A stretch of DNA of 47,324 bases from Methylotenera sp. (GCA_021732405.1 JAKFVB010000008.1:1-47324); one strand, 5' to 3'; positions 9,570 to 17,410 are shown, counted from the first letter of the stretch. Translations and numbers: made by a program. Notes: generated from the letters alone by a model not told the origin.

Positions 9570-10472
9570 TTGTTTTACACTACCTGCATAAAATTAAGCC
9601 GCCATCTATTGTTAACCACTATATTAAGCGCAATTTTTTTGCTGTTTTTTACGGCTCAAATAATCGCCAAACAAAATCACGCTGATTATAAAGCTGCTCA
9701 AAAATCATCCGAAATATTACTGGCAAAGGTATATCAAAGCGGCATTGATGTGCGTGAGTATTTGGTGAGTGAAAAATTTGATGGCGTACGAGCCGTGTGG
9801 GATGGAAACGCTTTGTACACGCGTACAGGCACATTAATTGCAGCGCCAGCTTGGTTTACAAAAGGCTTTCCTAAAGTACCACTTGACGGCGAGCTTTGGT
9901 TAGCAAGAGGTCAGTTTGATGTGTTATCAGGCGCTGTGCGCAAAGACAACCCAATTGATCAAGAGTGGCATGGTATATCGTATTTAGTGTTTGAACTGCC
10001 AAACGCCGCAGGCACTTTTGAGATGCGTGCAAAACGCATTACTGAAATTGTTAATGGTGCCAATATTACACACTTAAAAGCTGTGACACAATTTAGAGTC
10101 AAAGACGAAGCCGCATTAAAACGCAAGCTCAATCAAATGGTGGCTGCTGGCGCTGAAGGCCTTATGCTGCATAAGGCAGACGCACCTTACATAACAGGGC
10201 GCAGCGATGTATTACTAAAATTTAAATTGCTTTACGATGCAGAAGCAACAGTTGTTGGACACACCGCTGGGCGCGGAAAATATAAAGGCAAACTTGGCGC
10301 GCTGTTAGTAGAAACGCCTGATGGCATACGTTTTAAACTTGGCACAGGTTTCAGTGATGCGCAGCGCGAAAACCCACCTAAAATTGGCAGCCTTGTCACT
10401 TATACATATCGCGACAAAACACCTAATGGCAAGCCAAAGTTTGCCAGTTTTTTACGTGTGCGAAATGAATAA
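9570..10472 (+). CDS. Exported ATP-dependent DNA ligase (LigE type)
   Basis: Seals DNA nicks with ATP. Motif I, EKFDGVRA (K69 would be the adenylated lysine), is clear, followed by TRTG (motif Ia-like), the DGELW motif, GLMLH, and a terminal LLKFK motif. At about 300 residues it is a minimal ligase without long accessory domains. A basic start (K8, R11) then a hydrophobic stretch (about 13-33) looks like a signal peptide, as known for periplasmic LigE of naturally competent proteobacteria. An in-frame TAA lies directly before TTG 9570 and there is no ATG ahead of motif I, so translation must start at TTG 9570, TTG 9609 or another rare codon. TTG 9570 keeps the basic n-region of the signal peptide. 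Confidence 0.85.
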   Translation: MFYTTCIKLSRHLLLTTILSAIFLLFFTAQIIAKQNHADYKAAQKSSEILLAKVYQSGIDVREYLVSEKFDGVRAVWDGNALYTRTGTLIAAPAWFTKGFPKVPLDGELWLARGQFDVLSGAVRKDNPIDQEWHGISYLVFELPNAAGTFEMRAKRITEIVNGANITHLKAVTQFRVKDEAALKRKLNQMVAAGAEGLMLHKADAPYITGRSDVLLKFKLLYDAEATVVGHTAGRGKYKGKLGALLVETPDGIRFKLGTGFSDAQRENPPKIGSLVTYTYRDKTPNGKPKFASFLRVRNE

Positions 10473-10488
10473 TTTCAATATTAATAAA

Positions 10489-10803
10489 CTACACAACTCT
10501 GCGGCTAGAGCGCATTACAAAGCAAAATAAAGCCGTTAATATTAACCATGCCTGCGGTGGAATTTTTGATAACTCAATAGGCGATTCATCACTTGCTTTT
10601 GCTTTGCTGACATCTTGCCTACTGCTAGTATGCATTTGCGTTATATCGTTAGAGGCTAGCCTGATGACTGGCGAGCTGCTGCTCACTTTAGCGGTTGTGC
10701 CAACCTGAACGACCCCGCCAACTGCCGCCATGCTGCTTGTAGGCACTATTGAAACAAAGCTGACTAATGCAAATATCGTTAATTTTTTAACCATTTTTAA
10801 CAT
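10489..10803 (-). CDS. Small exported protein with PEP-CTERM-like C-terminal tail
   Basis: 104-residue protein of unknown function. The N-terminus (MLKMVKKLTIFALVSFVSI...SSMAA) is a clear signal peptide with a likely cleavage after SMA. The middle (about 30-75) is polar, Ser/Thr-rich and low in complexity. The C-terminus has IPPQAWL, then a hydrophobic run of about a dozen residues, then RSSRR, the layout of PEP-CTERM/exosortase sorting tails though without the exact PEP triplet. Start may be M1 or M4. A perfect hairpin (10816-10840) and a 20-bp palindrome (10860-10879) lie in its leader. No exosortase is visible nearby, so the sorting idea is inference. Confidence 0.65.
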   Translation of the reverse strand: MLKMVKKLTIFALVSFVSIVPTSSMAAVGGVVQVGTTAKVSSSSPVIRLASNDITQMHTSSRQDVSKAKASDESPIELSKIPPQAWLILTALFCFVMRSSRRVV

Positions 10804-10815
10804 CCAATTTAATTT

Positions 10816-10840
10816 AAAGACTTAAAGTAGTTAAGTCTTT
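10816..10840 (-). promoter_or_regulatory. Perfect hairpin in the leader of the 10489-10803 gene
   Basis: AAAGACTTAA (10816-10825) and TTAAGTCTTT (10831-10840) are perfect inverted repeats around a 5-base loop. The arm ends 13 bases before the ATG, so on the transcript it could hide the ribosome-binding region, or it may be an operator on DNA. Confidence 0.55.
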
Positions 10841-10859
10841 GCAAATCGAATGCCAAATG

Positions 10860-10879
10860 TTGATTATTATAATAATCAA
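10860..10879. promoter_or_regulatory. 20-bp perfect palindrome upstream of the 10489-10803 gene
   Basis: TTGATTATTATAATAATCAA reads the same on both strands. It is 57 bp upstream of the ATG at 10803, where an operator or a promoter could lie. Its ends resemble FNR half-sites, but the spacing is 10 instead of 4. Confidence 0.45.
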
Positions 10880-11131
10880 TGAGTTAAATTTTGTTGATGC
10901 CTACTTTATGTCGTGATTCTGACACTAATGTCAATAATGTTAAGTTAGTTCTAAAAACCACATACACATAATTTTTTGCCGAAAAATTATCCGCGCCTCT
11001 GTCAGAACTCGCAAGAAAGCACCTACAGCAATATCAGCCATTGTCTTATTCGGTATTTTTTGCAAATGTCTAAAATTGCGTTTGTGTTCTGCACAACAAC
11101 CTAAATTTTGTTTTTTTGAAAAGGAAATATC
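10880..11131. other. Intergenic region upstream of the BON-domain gene
   Basis: AT-rich region with no supported ORF. It contains a short inverted repeat TGACA-CTAA-TGTCA (10920-10933). A CTAAAATT stretch about 60 bp before the BON gene could be a stress-type -10 element, but no -35 partner supports it. Confidence 0.4.
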
Positions 11132-11440
11132 ATGAATATCAATCTAAAAAGTCTATTAATTATTGGTGCTTTAACGATGCCTTTATCTGCTTTTGCTGCA
11201 GATGGCGATACAGTGGGTACTAAAGTGGGTGACGCTGTTATTACCACTAAAGTAAAAGCAGAATTTGCTAAAGACAAAGCTGTTAGCGCTACGGATATTA
11301 AAGTAGAAACAGACAGCAACGGCTTAGTGCAATTATCTGGCACAGCAAAATCACAAGCCGAAGCGGATAAAGCTGTTGTTTTAGCTAAAAATGTTAAAGG
11401 CGTAACTGCTGTTAAAAACGATATTGTTGTAACACCGTAG
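11132..11440 (+). CDS. Periplasmic BON-domain protein (OsmY-like)
   Basis: BON domains bind phospholipid surfaces; single-BON periplasmic proteins are often stress-induced. The 102-residue product has a signal peptide (about residues 1-22, cleavage after SAFA) followed by one BON domain: VITTKVKAEFAKDKAV, then DIKVETDSNGLVQLSG with the conserved glycine, then AVVLAKNVKGVTAVKNDI. It ends directly after the domain. The start is supported by AAAGGAAA six to seven bases upstream. A terminator follows at 11484-11505. E. coli OsmY has two BON domains, so the name is only by analogy. Confidence 0.88.
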   Translation: MNINLKSLLIIGALTMPLSAFAADGDTVGTKVGDAVITTKVKAEFAKDKAVSATDIKVETDSNGLVQLSGTAKSQAEADKAVVLAKNVKGVTAVKNDIVVTP

Positions 11441-11483
11441 TAACAATAGTTTGTTTTAACCTTAGTTTACCTAAACTAAATAA

Positions 11484-11505
11484 CGGGGCTATGAGCCCCG
11501 TTTTT
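11484..11505 (+). terminator. Rho-independent terminator after the BON gene
   Basis: Stem CGGGGCT (11484-11490) / AGCCCCG (11494-11500), loop ATG, then five T. It ends 11 bases before the stop of the convergent oxidoreductase gene. The clear T-tract follows the plus-strand gene. Confidence 0.92.
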
Positions 11506-11516
11506 AATTTATCGCA

Positions 11517-12539
11517 CTATTTATCTATAGCCTGCAAAACCATCTCAATCGCCTTGCAATTCGCTTTCGCATCTTCAAACGTCAGCAAAGGCTGCTTATC
11601 GTTCAACACACAATCACTAAAATGCTCAATCTCTAAAGTAAAGTGGTTACTTGGCGTAAAGCGCTCTTCTGCGTATTTGCCATCTTCTGTCGCCCAGCTA
11701 ATCACGGGTACATCGTTTTGAAACACCCATGTAGCATTGCATTTCACCCAGCCTTTTGTGCCAATAATTTCATATTCGGATTTGCGGCTACGTTCAAAGC
11801 TAATATCGAAATTGCCAAAAAGCGCGCGCTTTTCATTGTCTAATCCAAAATCCAATACGCCGCTGGTGACGATATCCGCGCCATGTTCATTGAGTTTGGC
11901 ATGAGCGACTACTTTAACTGGTTCTGACGGTTTGCCATTTTTCTGGAAGCACCAGCGCAAGGAATGTATAGCGTATGGCCCAATATCCCACATCGCTCCG
12001 CCGCCATCTGCCATGCTACGATTGATGCGATACATACGTGCTTGCTTCATCAAAAAAGAGAAGCTGGCGCGGGCAGACAGCACATCGCCTATCAAGCCAC
12101 TTTCAATAATTTCTTGCAGGCGCGCGTGTTGCGGGTGAAAGCGGTACATAAAGCCTTCCATCACTTTCACCTTAGCCTTTTTGGCGGCCGCTTCTATTGT
12201 TTCGATATCTTTCAGCTTGGTTGCCATTGGCTTTTCAATCAAAATATGCTTGCCTGCATGAATAGCCTTGATCGCCCATTCTGCATGCTCTTCATTTGCC
12301 ATTGGGCAGTAAATCACCTCTACGTTTGAGTCGTCAATCAGGCTTTGTAAATCGTCATAACAAGTCACATTTTGGTGGCAAGGCGCGTATTTATCTAATG
12401 TCGCTTTGGCGGCACCAGCGCGGCGGCTGGCAATGGCAACCAATTCAGAATTTGGCGCTTCAATAATCGCTGGCAATAAGCGCTCATTAACGCGGGCGGC
12501 ACCCAATATGCCCCATTTTAATTTTTTCATTTCAGTCAC
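11517..12539 (-). CDS. Gfo/Idh/MocA family NAD(P)-dependent oxidoreductase
   Basis: Cytoplasmic Rossmann-fold dehydrogenase, probably acting on a sugar or cyclic diol; the substrate cannot be read from sequence. The N-terminal motif KWGILGAARVNERLLPA (about residues 7-23) is the dinucleotide-binding loop. CPMANEEHAEWAIKAIHAGKHILIEKPMA (split by position, about 76-104) carries the family EKP motif. The length (340) is typical. It lies 9 bp downstream of the thioredoxin-like gene and is probably cotranscribed with it. Start could be M1 or M4. Confidence 0.88.
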   Translation of the reverse strand: MTEMKKLKWGILGAARVNERLLPAIIEAPNSELVAIASRRAGAAKATLDKYAPCHQNVTCYDDLQSLIDDSNVEVIYCPMANEEHAEWAIKAIHAGKHILIEKPMATKLKDIETIEAAAKKAKVKVMEGFMYRFHPQHARLQEIIESGLIGDVLSARASFSFLMKQARMYRINRSMADGGGAMWDIGPYAIHSLRWCFQKNGKPSEPVKVVAHAKLNEHGADIVTSGVLDFGLDNEKRALFGNFDISFERSRKSEYEIIGTKGWVKCNATWVFQNDVPVISWATEDGKYAEERFTPSNHFTLEIEHFSDCVLNDKQPLLTFEDAKANCKAIEMVLQAIDK

Positions 12540-12548
12540 AATCTTCCT

Positions 12549-13121
12549 CTATTCACTCCATTTAATACTGCATCCAATACTGGCAATCTGCTCGCGCGGG
12601 CCTTGACCCGTTTCTGAAATCATTTTCATGGCATCAAACAAATCGCGTGTATTGTCAGCAGGCGGTTCTGGGTTACGGCCAGAAGCATCAAAGCGGCCGC
12701 GGTATTGCAACTCACCTTTGGCATTAAAGCCGAAAAAATCGGGCGTACACACCGCACCATAGGCTTTTGCAACTTCTTGTGTCTCATCTAGCGCATACGG
12801 AAAGCTGAAATGATTCAACCTTGCCTCTTCTTCCATCCGCTCAAAATTGTCATCTGGGTAGCGAACCGTATCATTGCTCTGAATCGCAATACTATTGATG
12901 CCATATCGCTCAAGTTCAAGGCAAGTGACCACCAGTCTTGTCTTAATAGTTTTAACATAAGGGCAATGGTTGCAAATAAACATGACCAGCAATCCATTCT
13001 TGCCCATGATTATATCGCGCGACACCAAGTTGCCTTCTGCACCCCTGTAATTGACGGCGGGCAATTTGAAATCAGGGGCTTTCCAGCCAAAATCACACAC
13101 AGGGGGGTGTAAACTTGCCAT
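12549..13121 (-). CDS. Thioredoxin-fold (AhpC/TSA-like) protein
   Basis: 190 residues with a thioredoxin fold: APDFKLPAVNYRG (about 15-27), then GLLVMFICNHCPYVKTI (about 43-59), where CNHC gives a CxxC site, then AYGAVCTPDFFGF with the cis-proline region. Cytoplasmic, no signal peptide. Proteins with the CNHCPYVK motif are usually annotated as thioredoxin-family or redoxin proteins of unknown partner. It is upstream of and close to the Gfo/Idh/MocA gene and diverges from rsmE. Confidence 0.87.
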   Translation of the reverse strand: MASLHPPVCDFGWKAPDFKLPAVNYRGAEGNLVSRDIIMGKNGLLVMFICNHCPYVKTIKTRLVVTCLELERYGINSIAIQSNDTVRYPDDNFERMEEEARLNHFSFPYALDETQEVAKAYGAVCTPDFFGFNAKGELQYRGRFDASGRNPEPPADNTRDLFDAMKMISETGQGPREQIASIGCSIKWSE

Positions 13122-13177
13122 GCTTTACTCCTTAATTAACTTATAATTTAATCTTAACACTTTCATTTCATGCCATC

Positions 13178-13912
13178 ATGTCTAATACCCGATTTTATAG
13201 CGCAGAAAAACTTTTCATTGGCGCACTAATCCCGTTATCAGCTAGCGCCGCCACTCATGCCACGCGTGCGTTACGCTTAAATATTGGCGATGAGTTGAAA
13301 CTATTTAACGGCGACTGCAATGACTATACTTGTGAATTAGTCAGTGTTAAAAAAAGTGAGGTGCTGGCCAAAGTATTAGCCAGCCAAGCCATTAGCAATG
13401 AATCACCCCTTAATATCACCTTGCTGCAAGGCATATCCAGCGGTGACCGCATGGATTACACCATTCAAAAAGCCGTAGAGCTAGGCGTAAATGCCATACA
13501 ACCCATTTCAACAGAACGTAGCGTTGTCAAACTCAGCCAAGAGCGCGCGCAAAAGCGGCTTGAGCATTGGCAAAATATCGTCAACTCTGCATGCGAGCAA
13601 TCAGGTCGCGCGTTTGTACCTCAAGTCCTAGCTCCCCTAGGCTTATCTCACTGGCTAGCAAAAAACCCTGCCAGCACGGATACACGTATCTTACTAAACC
13701 CTATTGGCGCAATAAAGCTGGCTGATTTGGCAAAACCAAAGGGCAACGTTACTTTATTGATTGGCGCAGAAGGTGGATTGAGCCAGGCAGAAATCAATGC
13801 CGCAACGGCAAATTGCTTTCAATCGATTATTTTGGGACCACGCATTTTACGCACAGAAACAGCTGCGCTAACGGCGATATCATCCATGCAAACACTGTGG
13901 GGTGATTTTTAA
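13178..13912 (+). CDS. rsmE: 16S rRNA (uracil-1498-N3)-methyltransferase
   Basis: SPOUT-class methyltransferase that modifies U1498 of 16S rRNA. It is 244 residues, normal length. The N-terminal PUA-like part includes ATHATRALRLNIGDELKLFNG (about 25-45). The C-terminal knot region shows LIGAEGGLSQAEI (about 194-206) and LGPRILRTETAALTA (about 223-237), which form the SAM site. It is immediately followed by the next gene (one base between stop and ATG), suggesting a two-gene operon. Confidence 0.95.
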   Translation: MSNTRFYSAEKLFIGALIPLSASAATHATRALRLNIGDELKLFNGDCNDYTCELVSVKKSEVLAKVLASQAISNESPLNITLLQGISSGDRMDYTIQKAVELGVNAIQPISTERSVVKLSQERAQKRLEHWQNIVNSACEQSGRAFVPQVLAPLGLSHWLAKNPASTDTRILLNPIGAIKLADLAKPKGNVTLLIGAEGGLSQAEINAATANCFQSIILGPRILRTETAALTAISSMQTLWGDF

Positions 13913-13913
13913 T

Positions 13914-15095
13914 ATGTGGTTTTATTTGGGGCTAGTGACCGTTTCAGTATCACTCATTATTTATCTATATCAAAAACTATCCATTCAATCGGCACTTCAA
14001 CAACGCAAAAGCTCACTCCACAATTGGACATATAATAAAAAGCCTTTTAAGTATGACTTAACCAATGCTAGCAGCAAAAATACGGGCTTATTTGTATTAG
14101 AGATTCCTTGTGTAAGCGCTTTGCAATTTTCTGCTAGACAAGAGCGCCGAAAAGATAAGTGGGCCAAACGACTGGGAGTCTCTTACGAGTTTGAAACGGG
14201 TTCGCAACAGTTCGATCAACAAACTTATCTTGCCAGCATCACCCAAGAAGATGCTGAAATTATTGGTAAAGATAGTGCCATGATGGCTGAAATACGTGGG
14301 CTAATCTTTTCAAAACAAGATGTTGATGTGATTACCAGACGAAATTTGATTATTTGTGACGGCAAACATTTGTATTTAGAAATACATTTTTTAAAAGATA
14401 GCCCTATTCAGCAAGTGAATGCTTTGGCCGCCCGTTTTTTACCTAGACTGCGAACGCTAGCCAACCTTTTGCAAAGCCAAAAGCGGGAAACAGCGCATTT
14501 CTGGAAAGTGCCCGCACAGCGCAACACTGCTATATTTTTAGCGATGAGCTTAGCCCTTGCGACTTGGGGCGGGTTAGAAGCGGCTCGCTTTTTTATCCTA
14601 GATAGAAATGCATTATTCTCACCAATCAGTTTAATGCCAGAGGCCAGCATCATCAGTGCTTTAGCTTTGCTCACTTTTATTTTATTGGCTTTTAGGTACA
14701 TTAAAAAATCGGCGCGCCGCCATCTAGTATTGATTGATATCGTAATATTTGGCGGGCTTGGATTACTCTTTACCGTTTACGGCTTGCTGTACGACTTTAA
14801 TAGTATGAGCGATAGTAGCGAACCCACAATTGCCAGTTACCAGGTATTAGACAAATACAGCGTAAAACATCGTGGGCGCAAAGGCAGGACCTATTACACA
14901 TACCACATTGAGTTAAAAGACGCGGAATACCCGATTGATTCATCTATGAAAATTGACCATGATTTTTACGATACCATCTATAAAACCGACTGGGTAAGCT
15001 TTACCATACGCGATGGTAGCCTTCACAAACCGTGGCTAGAAAATATGTATAAATGTCTTTTCTGCAAAGACTCACATCCACAAAGCGATTTTTAA
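13914..15095 (+). CDS. Unknown integral membrane protein
   Basis: Not recognised. About 393 residues from ATG 13914, one base after the rsmE stop; a GTG at 13902 would add four. One hydrophobic helix at the N-terminus (about 1-20), then a soluble region of about 180 residues rich in charged residues (lysine-rich RQERRKDKWAKR), then three hydrophobic segments (about 207-225, 243-262, 275-295), and a C-terminal soluble tail of about 90 residues with RGRKGRTYYTYHIEL, a pattern seen in the DUF3592-like extracytoplasmic domains. A CLFC pair lies near the end. Context gives no function. Confidence 0.7.
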   Translation: MWFYLGLVTVSVSLIIYLYQKLSIQSALQQRKSSLHNWTYNKKPFKYDLTNASSKNTGLFVLEIPCVSALQFSARQERRKDKWAKRLGVSYEFETGSQQFDQQTYLASITQEDAEIIGKDSAMMAEIRGLIFSKQDVDVITRRNLIICDGKHLYLEIHFLKDSPIQQVNALAARFLPRLRTLANLLQSQKRETAHFWKVPAQRNTAIFLAMSLALATWGGLEAARFFILDRNALFSPISLMPEASIISALALLTFILLAFRYIKKSARRHLVLIDIVIFGGLGLLFTVYGLLYDFNSMSDSSEPTIASYQVLDKYSVKHRGRKGRTYYTYHIELKDAEYPIDSSMKIDHDFYDTIYKTDWVSFTIRDGSLHKPWLENMYKCLFCKDSHPQSDF

Positions 15096-15097
15096 TA

Positions 15098-15126
15098 TTG
15101 TATTTTTTACATATTTAATATACTAT
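15098..15126 (+). promoter_or_regulatory. Candidate promoter of the HTH-argA gene
   Basis: TTGTAT (15098-15103) and TACTAT (15121-15126) are separated by 17 bp, compatible with a sigma70 promoter with both boxes imperfect. The start of transcription would fall near 15133, inside the inverted repeat at 15129-15143. Confidence 0.45.
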
Positions 15127-15128
15127 TT

Positions 15129-15143
15129 ATGTAATATTTACAT
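15129..15143. promoter_or_regulatory. Inverted repeat ATGTAA-N3-TTACAT, candidate operator
   Basis: Perfect six-base arms around TAT, 17 bp before the argA start codon and overlapping the predicted transcription start. A third TTACAT lies at 15107-15112. XRE-type regulators often bind GTAA/TTAC-type dyads, so autoregulation by the HTH of the encoded protein is a reasonable guess, not shown. Confidence 0.45.
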
Positions 15144-15160
15144 TTAAAAGCTTCTAAGTT

Positions 15161-16753
15161 ATGTCTTTAGGTCACTCAATCCGTCTACAGCGCAAATCAC
15201 AGAACCTCACTTTACAACAGCTTGCTACCAAAGTAGAGGCTGATGCAGGTAACCTGTCGCGCATAGAGCGTGGTGAACTAGGCGTTTCTGAAACATTGCT
15301 GCGCAAAATTGCTAACGCCCTAGAAACAACACCTGCACAAATTTATGCTTTAAGCGAATCCGGCACAACACTTAAAGCTGAAGAGCCTCATCAACCTTAT
15401 TTGGCTAGCCCAATCAGCATTCAAGCATCTGCTATTGATTTTGTTCAATGGTTTCGCTCCGCTACTCCTTATATACATGCATTTGGCGGGCGTACTTTTG
15501 TGATTGCCTTTGGTGGCGAGGTCGTCAGTGAGCAGCAATTTATTGCACTTTCACACGATTTAAATTTACTCGCCAGCTTAGAAGTAAGGTTAGTGTTGGT
15601 GCATGGCGCACGGCCTCAGATCGAGAAGCGTTTAAAACGCGATAAATTGACGCCAGCTTTTCATAATGGCTTACGCGTGACGGATGACGCAGCCATGGAA
15701 GCAGTAAAAGAAGCAAATGGCGCAGTGCGGGTAGAGATTGAAGCGCTGCTTTCAATGGGTATCGCCAACTCACCAATGGCAGGCGCCGATATTCGTGTAG
15801 CTAGCGGCAATTTTGTTACCGCTAAACCGCTTGGCGTGCGCGATGGTGTTGATTTGCAACATACAGGCGAGGTGCGTAAAGTGGATGCGATTGGTATTCA
15901 AAAACGCTTGGATGATAATGAATTAGTCTTGCTATCACCGCTTGGCTATTCACCTACAGGTGAGGCATTTAACTTAAGCTTGGAAGATGTCGCCGTTAGT
16001 GCAGCCATTGCGCTGGATGCCGATAAGCTGATTTTTTTAATGGACTCAGAAGGTGTACATAATTTGCGCGGCGATTTGTTGCGCGAAATGACGGCTGAAA
16101 AAGCCAAAAACTTACTGCGGAATGTGCAGAAAAACGAAACGCCTATCCACTTTTCTGAGGACGTTGACTACTACCTGCCTGCTGCCGTACGCGCCTGTGA
16201 ACAAGGCGTGGCACGCACGCATTTAATTTCGCGGCATATTGACGGTGCCATTATTCAAGAGTTATTTACGCACAGCGGCATTGGCACTATGGTCACAGAG
16301 CTGCCGCTAGAAACCATGCGCCAAGCTAATATCGACGATGTGGGCGGCATATTGAAACTGATTGAGCCACTTGAGAACGAAGGTGTTTTAGTGCGGCGTG
16401 GACGTGAGCGCATTGAAATGGAAATCAATCATTTTTATGTGATGGAACACGACAACCGCACCATTGGCTGCGCGGCTTTGCACCCTTTTACCTCAGAAAA
16501 ACAAGTAGAGTTTGCCTGTCTAGCGATTGACCCAGAGTATCGTGGTGGTGGACGTGGCGACAAGCTGTTTAACTACTGCCAACAACAAGCCAAAACTTTG
16601 GGTTTTAAACAGCTTTTTTGTTTAACCACACGTACCGAGCATTGGTTTTTAGAGCGTGGATTTAAAGCGGCTGATGTTGACAAACTACCGCAACTAAAAC
16701 AAGCGCTTTATAACTACCAACGTAAATCAAAAGTATTTATAAAACCACTTTAA
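15161..16753 (+). CDS. argA: N-acetylglutamate synthase with N-terminal XRE-type HTH domain
   Basis: Catalyses acetyl-CoA + glutamate to N-acetylglutamate, the committed step of arginine synthesis. Domains in order: XRE-type HTH (about residues 4-65; SIRLQRKSQNLTLQQLA, then NLSRIERGEL, then LLRKIANAL), a linker, an amino-acid-kinase domain (about 91-375; VIAFGGEVV, LVHGARPQIEKRL) that in the family binds arginine, and a GNAT domain (about 387-530; acetyl-CoA loop YRGGGRGDKL). Typical ArgA is about 440 residues and starts at the kinase domain; the extra 90 residues are the HTH. No internal ATG lies between codon 1 and the kinase domain, so the HTH is not a start-site artefact. argB lies 750 bp downstream. 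Confidence 0.92.
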   Translation: MSLGHSIRLQRKSQNLTLQQLATKVEADAGNLSRIERGELGVSETLLRKIANALETTPAQIYALSESGTTLKAEEPHQPYLASPISIQASAIDFVQWFRSATPYIHAFGGRTFVIAFGGEVVSEQQFIALSHDLNLLASLEVRLVLVHGARPQIEKRLKRDKLTPAFHNGLRVTDDAAMEAVKEANGAVRVEIEALLSMGIANSPMAGADIRVASGNFVTAKPLGVRDGVDLQHTGEVRKVDAIGIQKRLDDNELVLLSPLGYSPTGEAFNLSLEDVAVSAAIALDADKLIFLMDSEGVHNLRGDLLREMTAEKAKNLLRNVQKNETPIHFSEDVDYYLPAAVRACEQGVARTHLISRHIDGAIIQELFTHSGIGTMVTELPLETMRQANIDDVGGILKLIEPLENEGVLVRRGRERIEMEINHFYVMEHDNRTIGCAALHPFTSEKQVEFACLAIDPEYRGGGRGDKLFNYCQQQAKTLGFKQLFCLTTRTEHWFLERGFKAADVDKLPQLKQALYNYQRKSKVFIKPL

Positions 16754-16762
16754 AATCTGAAA

Positions 16763-17410
16763 TTATTTTTTGATAAATAGACCCAATATTTGGTAATCAA
16801 AAAAGCTTCGAAAATAGTTAAAGGTGACTAAATTAATTAATTTGTAGATGGCGTTAATTTGCGGACGAAAAAAATATGAGTTCTGCCATTTCAACAAACT
16901 CAACCCTGATCTAACGGCCCAGCGTTCAAGACGTTTATGAGTCATCACTTGAATATGAGTTTCATCAAATATACCTGTTGGCTGTTCTGGCCAGTCTCCT
17001 TTTAATAATAGTGTATATAGAATCCTTAATTGCCGCATATTTGGCACACTAATTAAAATCCAGCCACCTTGCTTTACCATCTTTGCGAACTGTTCAAGTC
17101 TATTCCAAGCTAAAGGCATGTGTTCTATAACATCGGCTAAAATCAGACCATCCAAACTATTTTCTGCAAATGGCATCAGTACATCCCCATTCACTAGGCG
17201 GGCAGATGTAATGCGTTCCTTTGCAACACCAACCGCTTCTGCAGAAATATCTACACCATGCACTTCACGACCAGCAGCAACTAAAACCTGTTCTGTACTC
17301 GCTCGTCCGCAACCAATAGAGCCTATTATAAAACCAGTTTTTGGCACCAAGCTTAATATATCAAACCGCACTTGGTCAGAATAAATATAATTATTATCGG
17401 TGTTTATCAT
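16763..17410 (-). CDS. Class I SAM-dependent methyltransferase
   Basis: 215-residue Methyltransf_11-like protein. Motif I is IGSIGCGRAS (about residues 31-40), with the acidic end of strand 2 in VHGVDIS (about 52-58) and motif IV in LILADVIEHMP. The pattern IFDETHIQVMTHKRLERW resembles methyltransferases of lipid or surface-polysaccharide modification, but the substrate is unknown. The C-terminal 40 residues are aromatic and hydrophobic and may touch the membrane. It is convergent with argA (nine bases between stops) and divergent from argB, interrupting the two arginine genes on the opposite strand. Confidence 0.82.
   Translation of the reverse strand: MINTDNNYIYSDQVRFDILSLVPKTGFIIGSIGCGRASTEQVLVAAGREVHGVDISAEAVGVAKERITSARLVNGDVLMPFAENSLDGLILADVIEHMPLAWNRLEQFAKMVKQGGWILISVPNMRQLRILYTLLLKGDWPEQPTGIFDETHIQVMTHKRLERWAVRSGLSLLKWQNSYFFRPQINAIYKLINLVTFNYFRSFFDYQILGLFIKK

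Noticed and set aside
10860-10879. TTGAT...ATCAA ends of the palindrome as an FNR box
   Set aside because: FNR needs four bases between half-sites; here there are ten.
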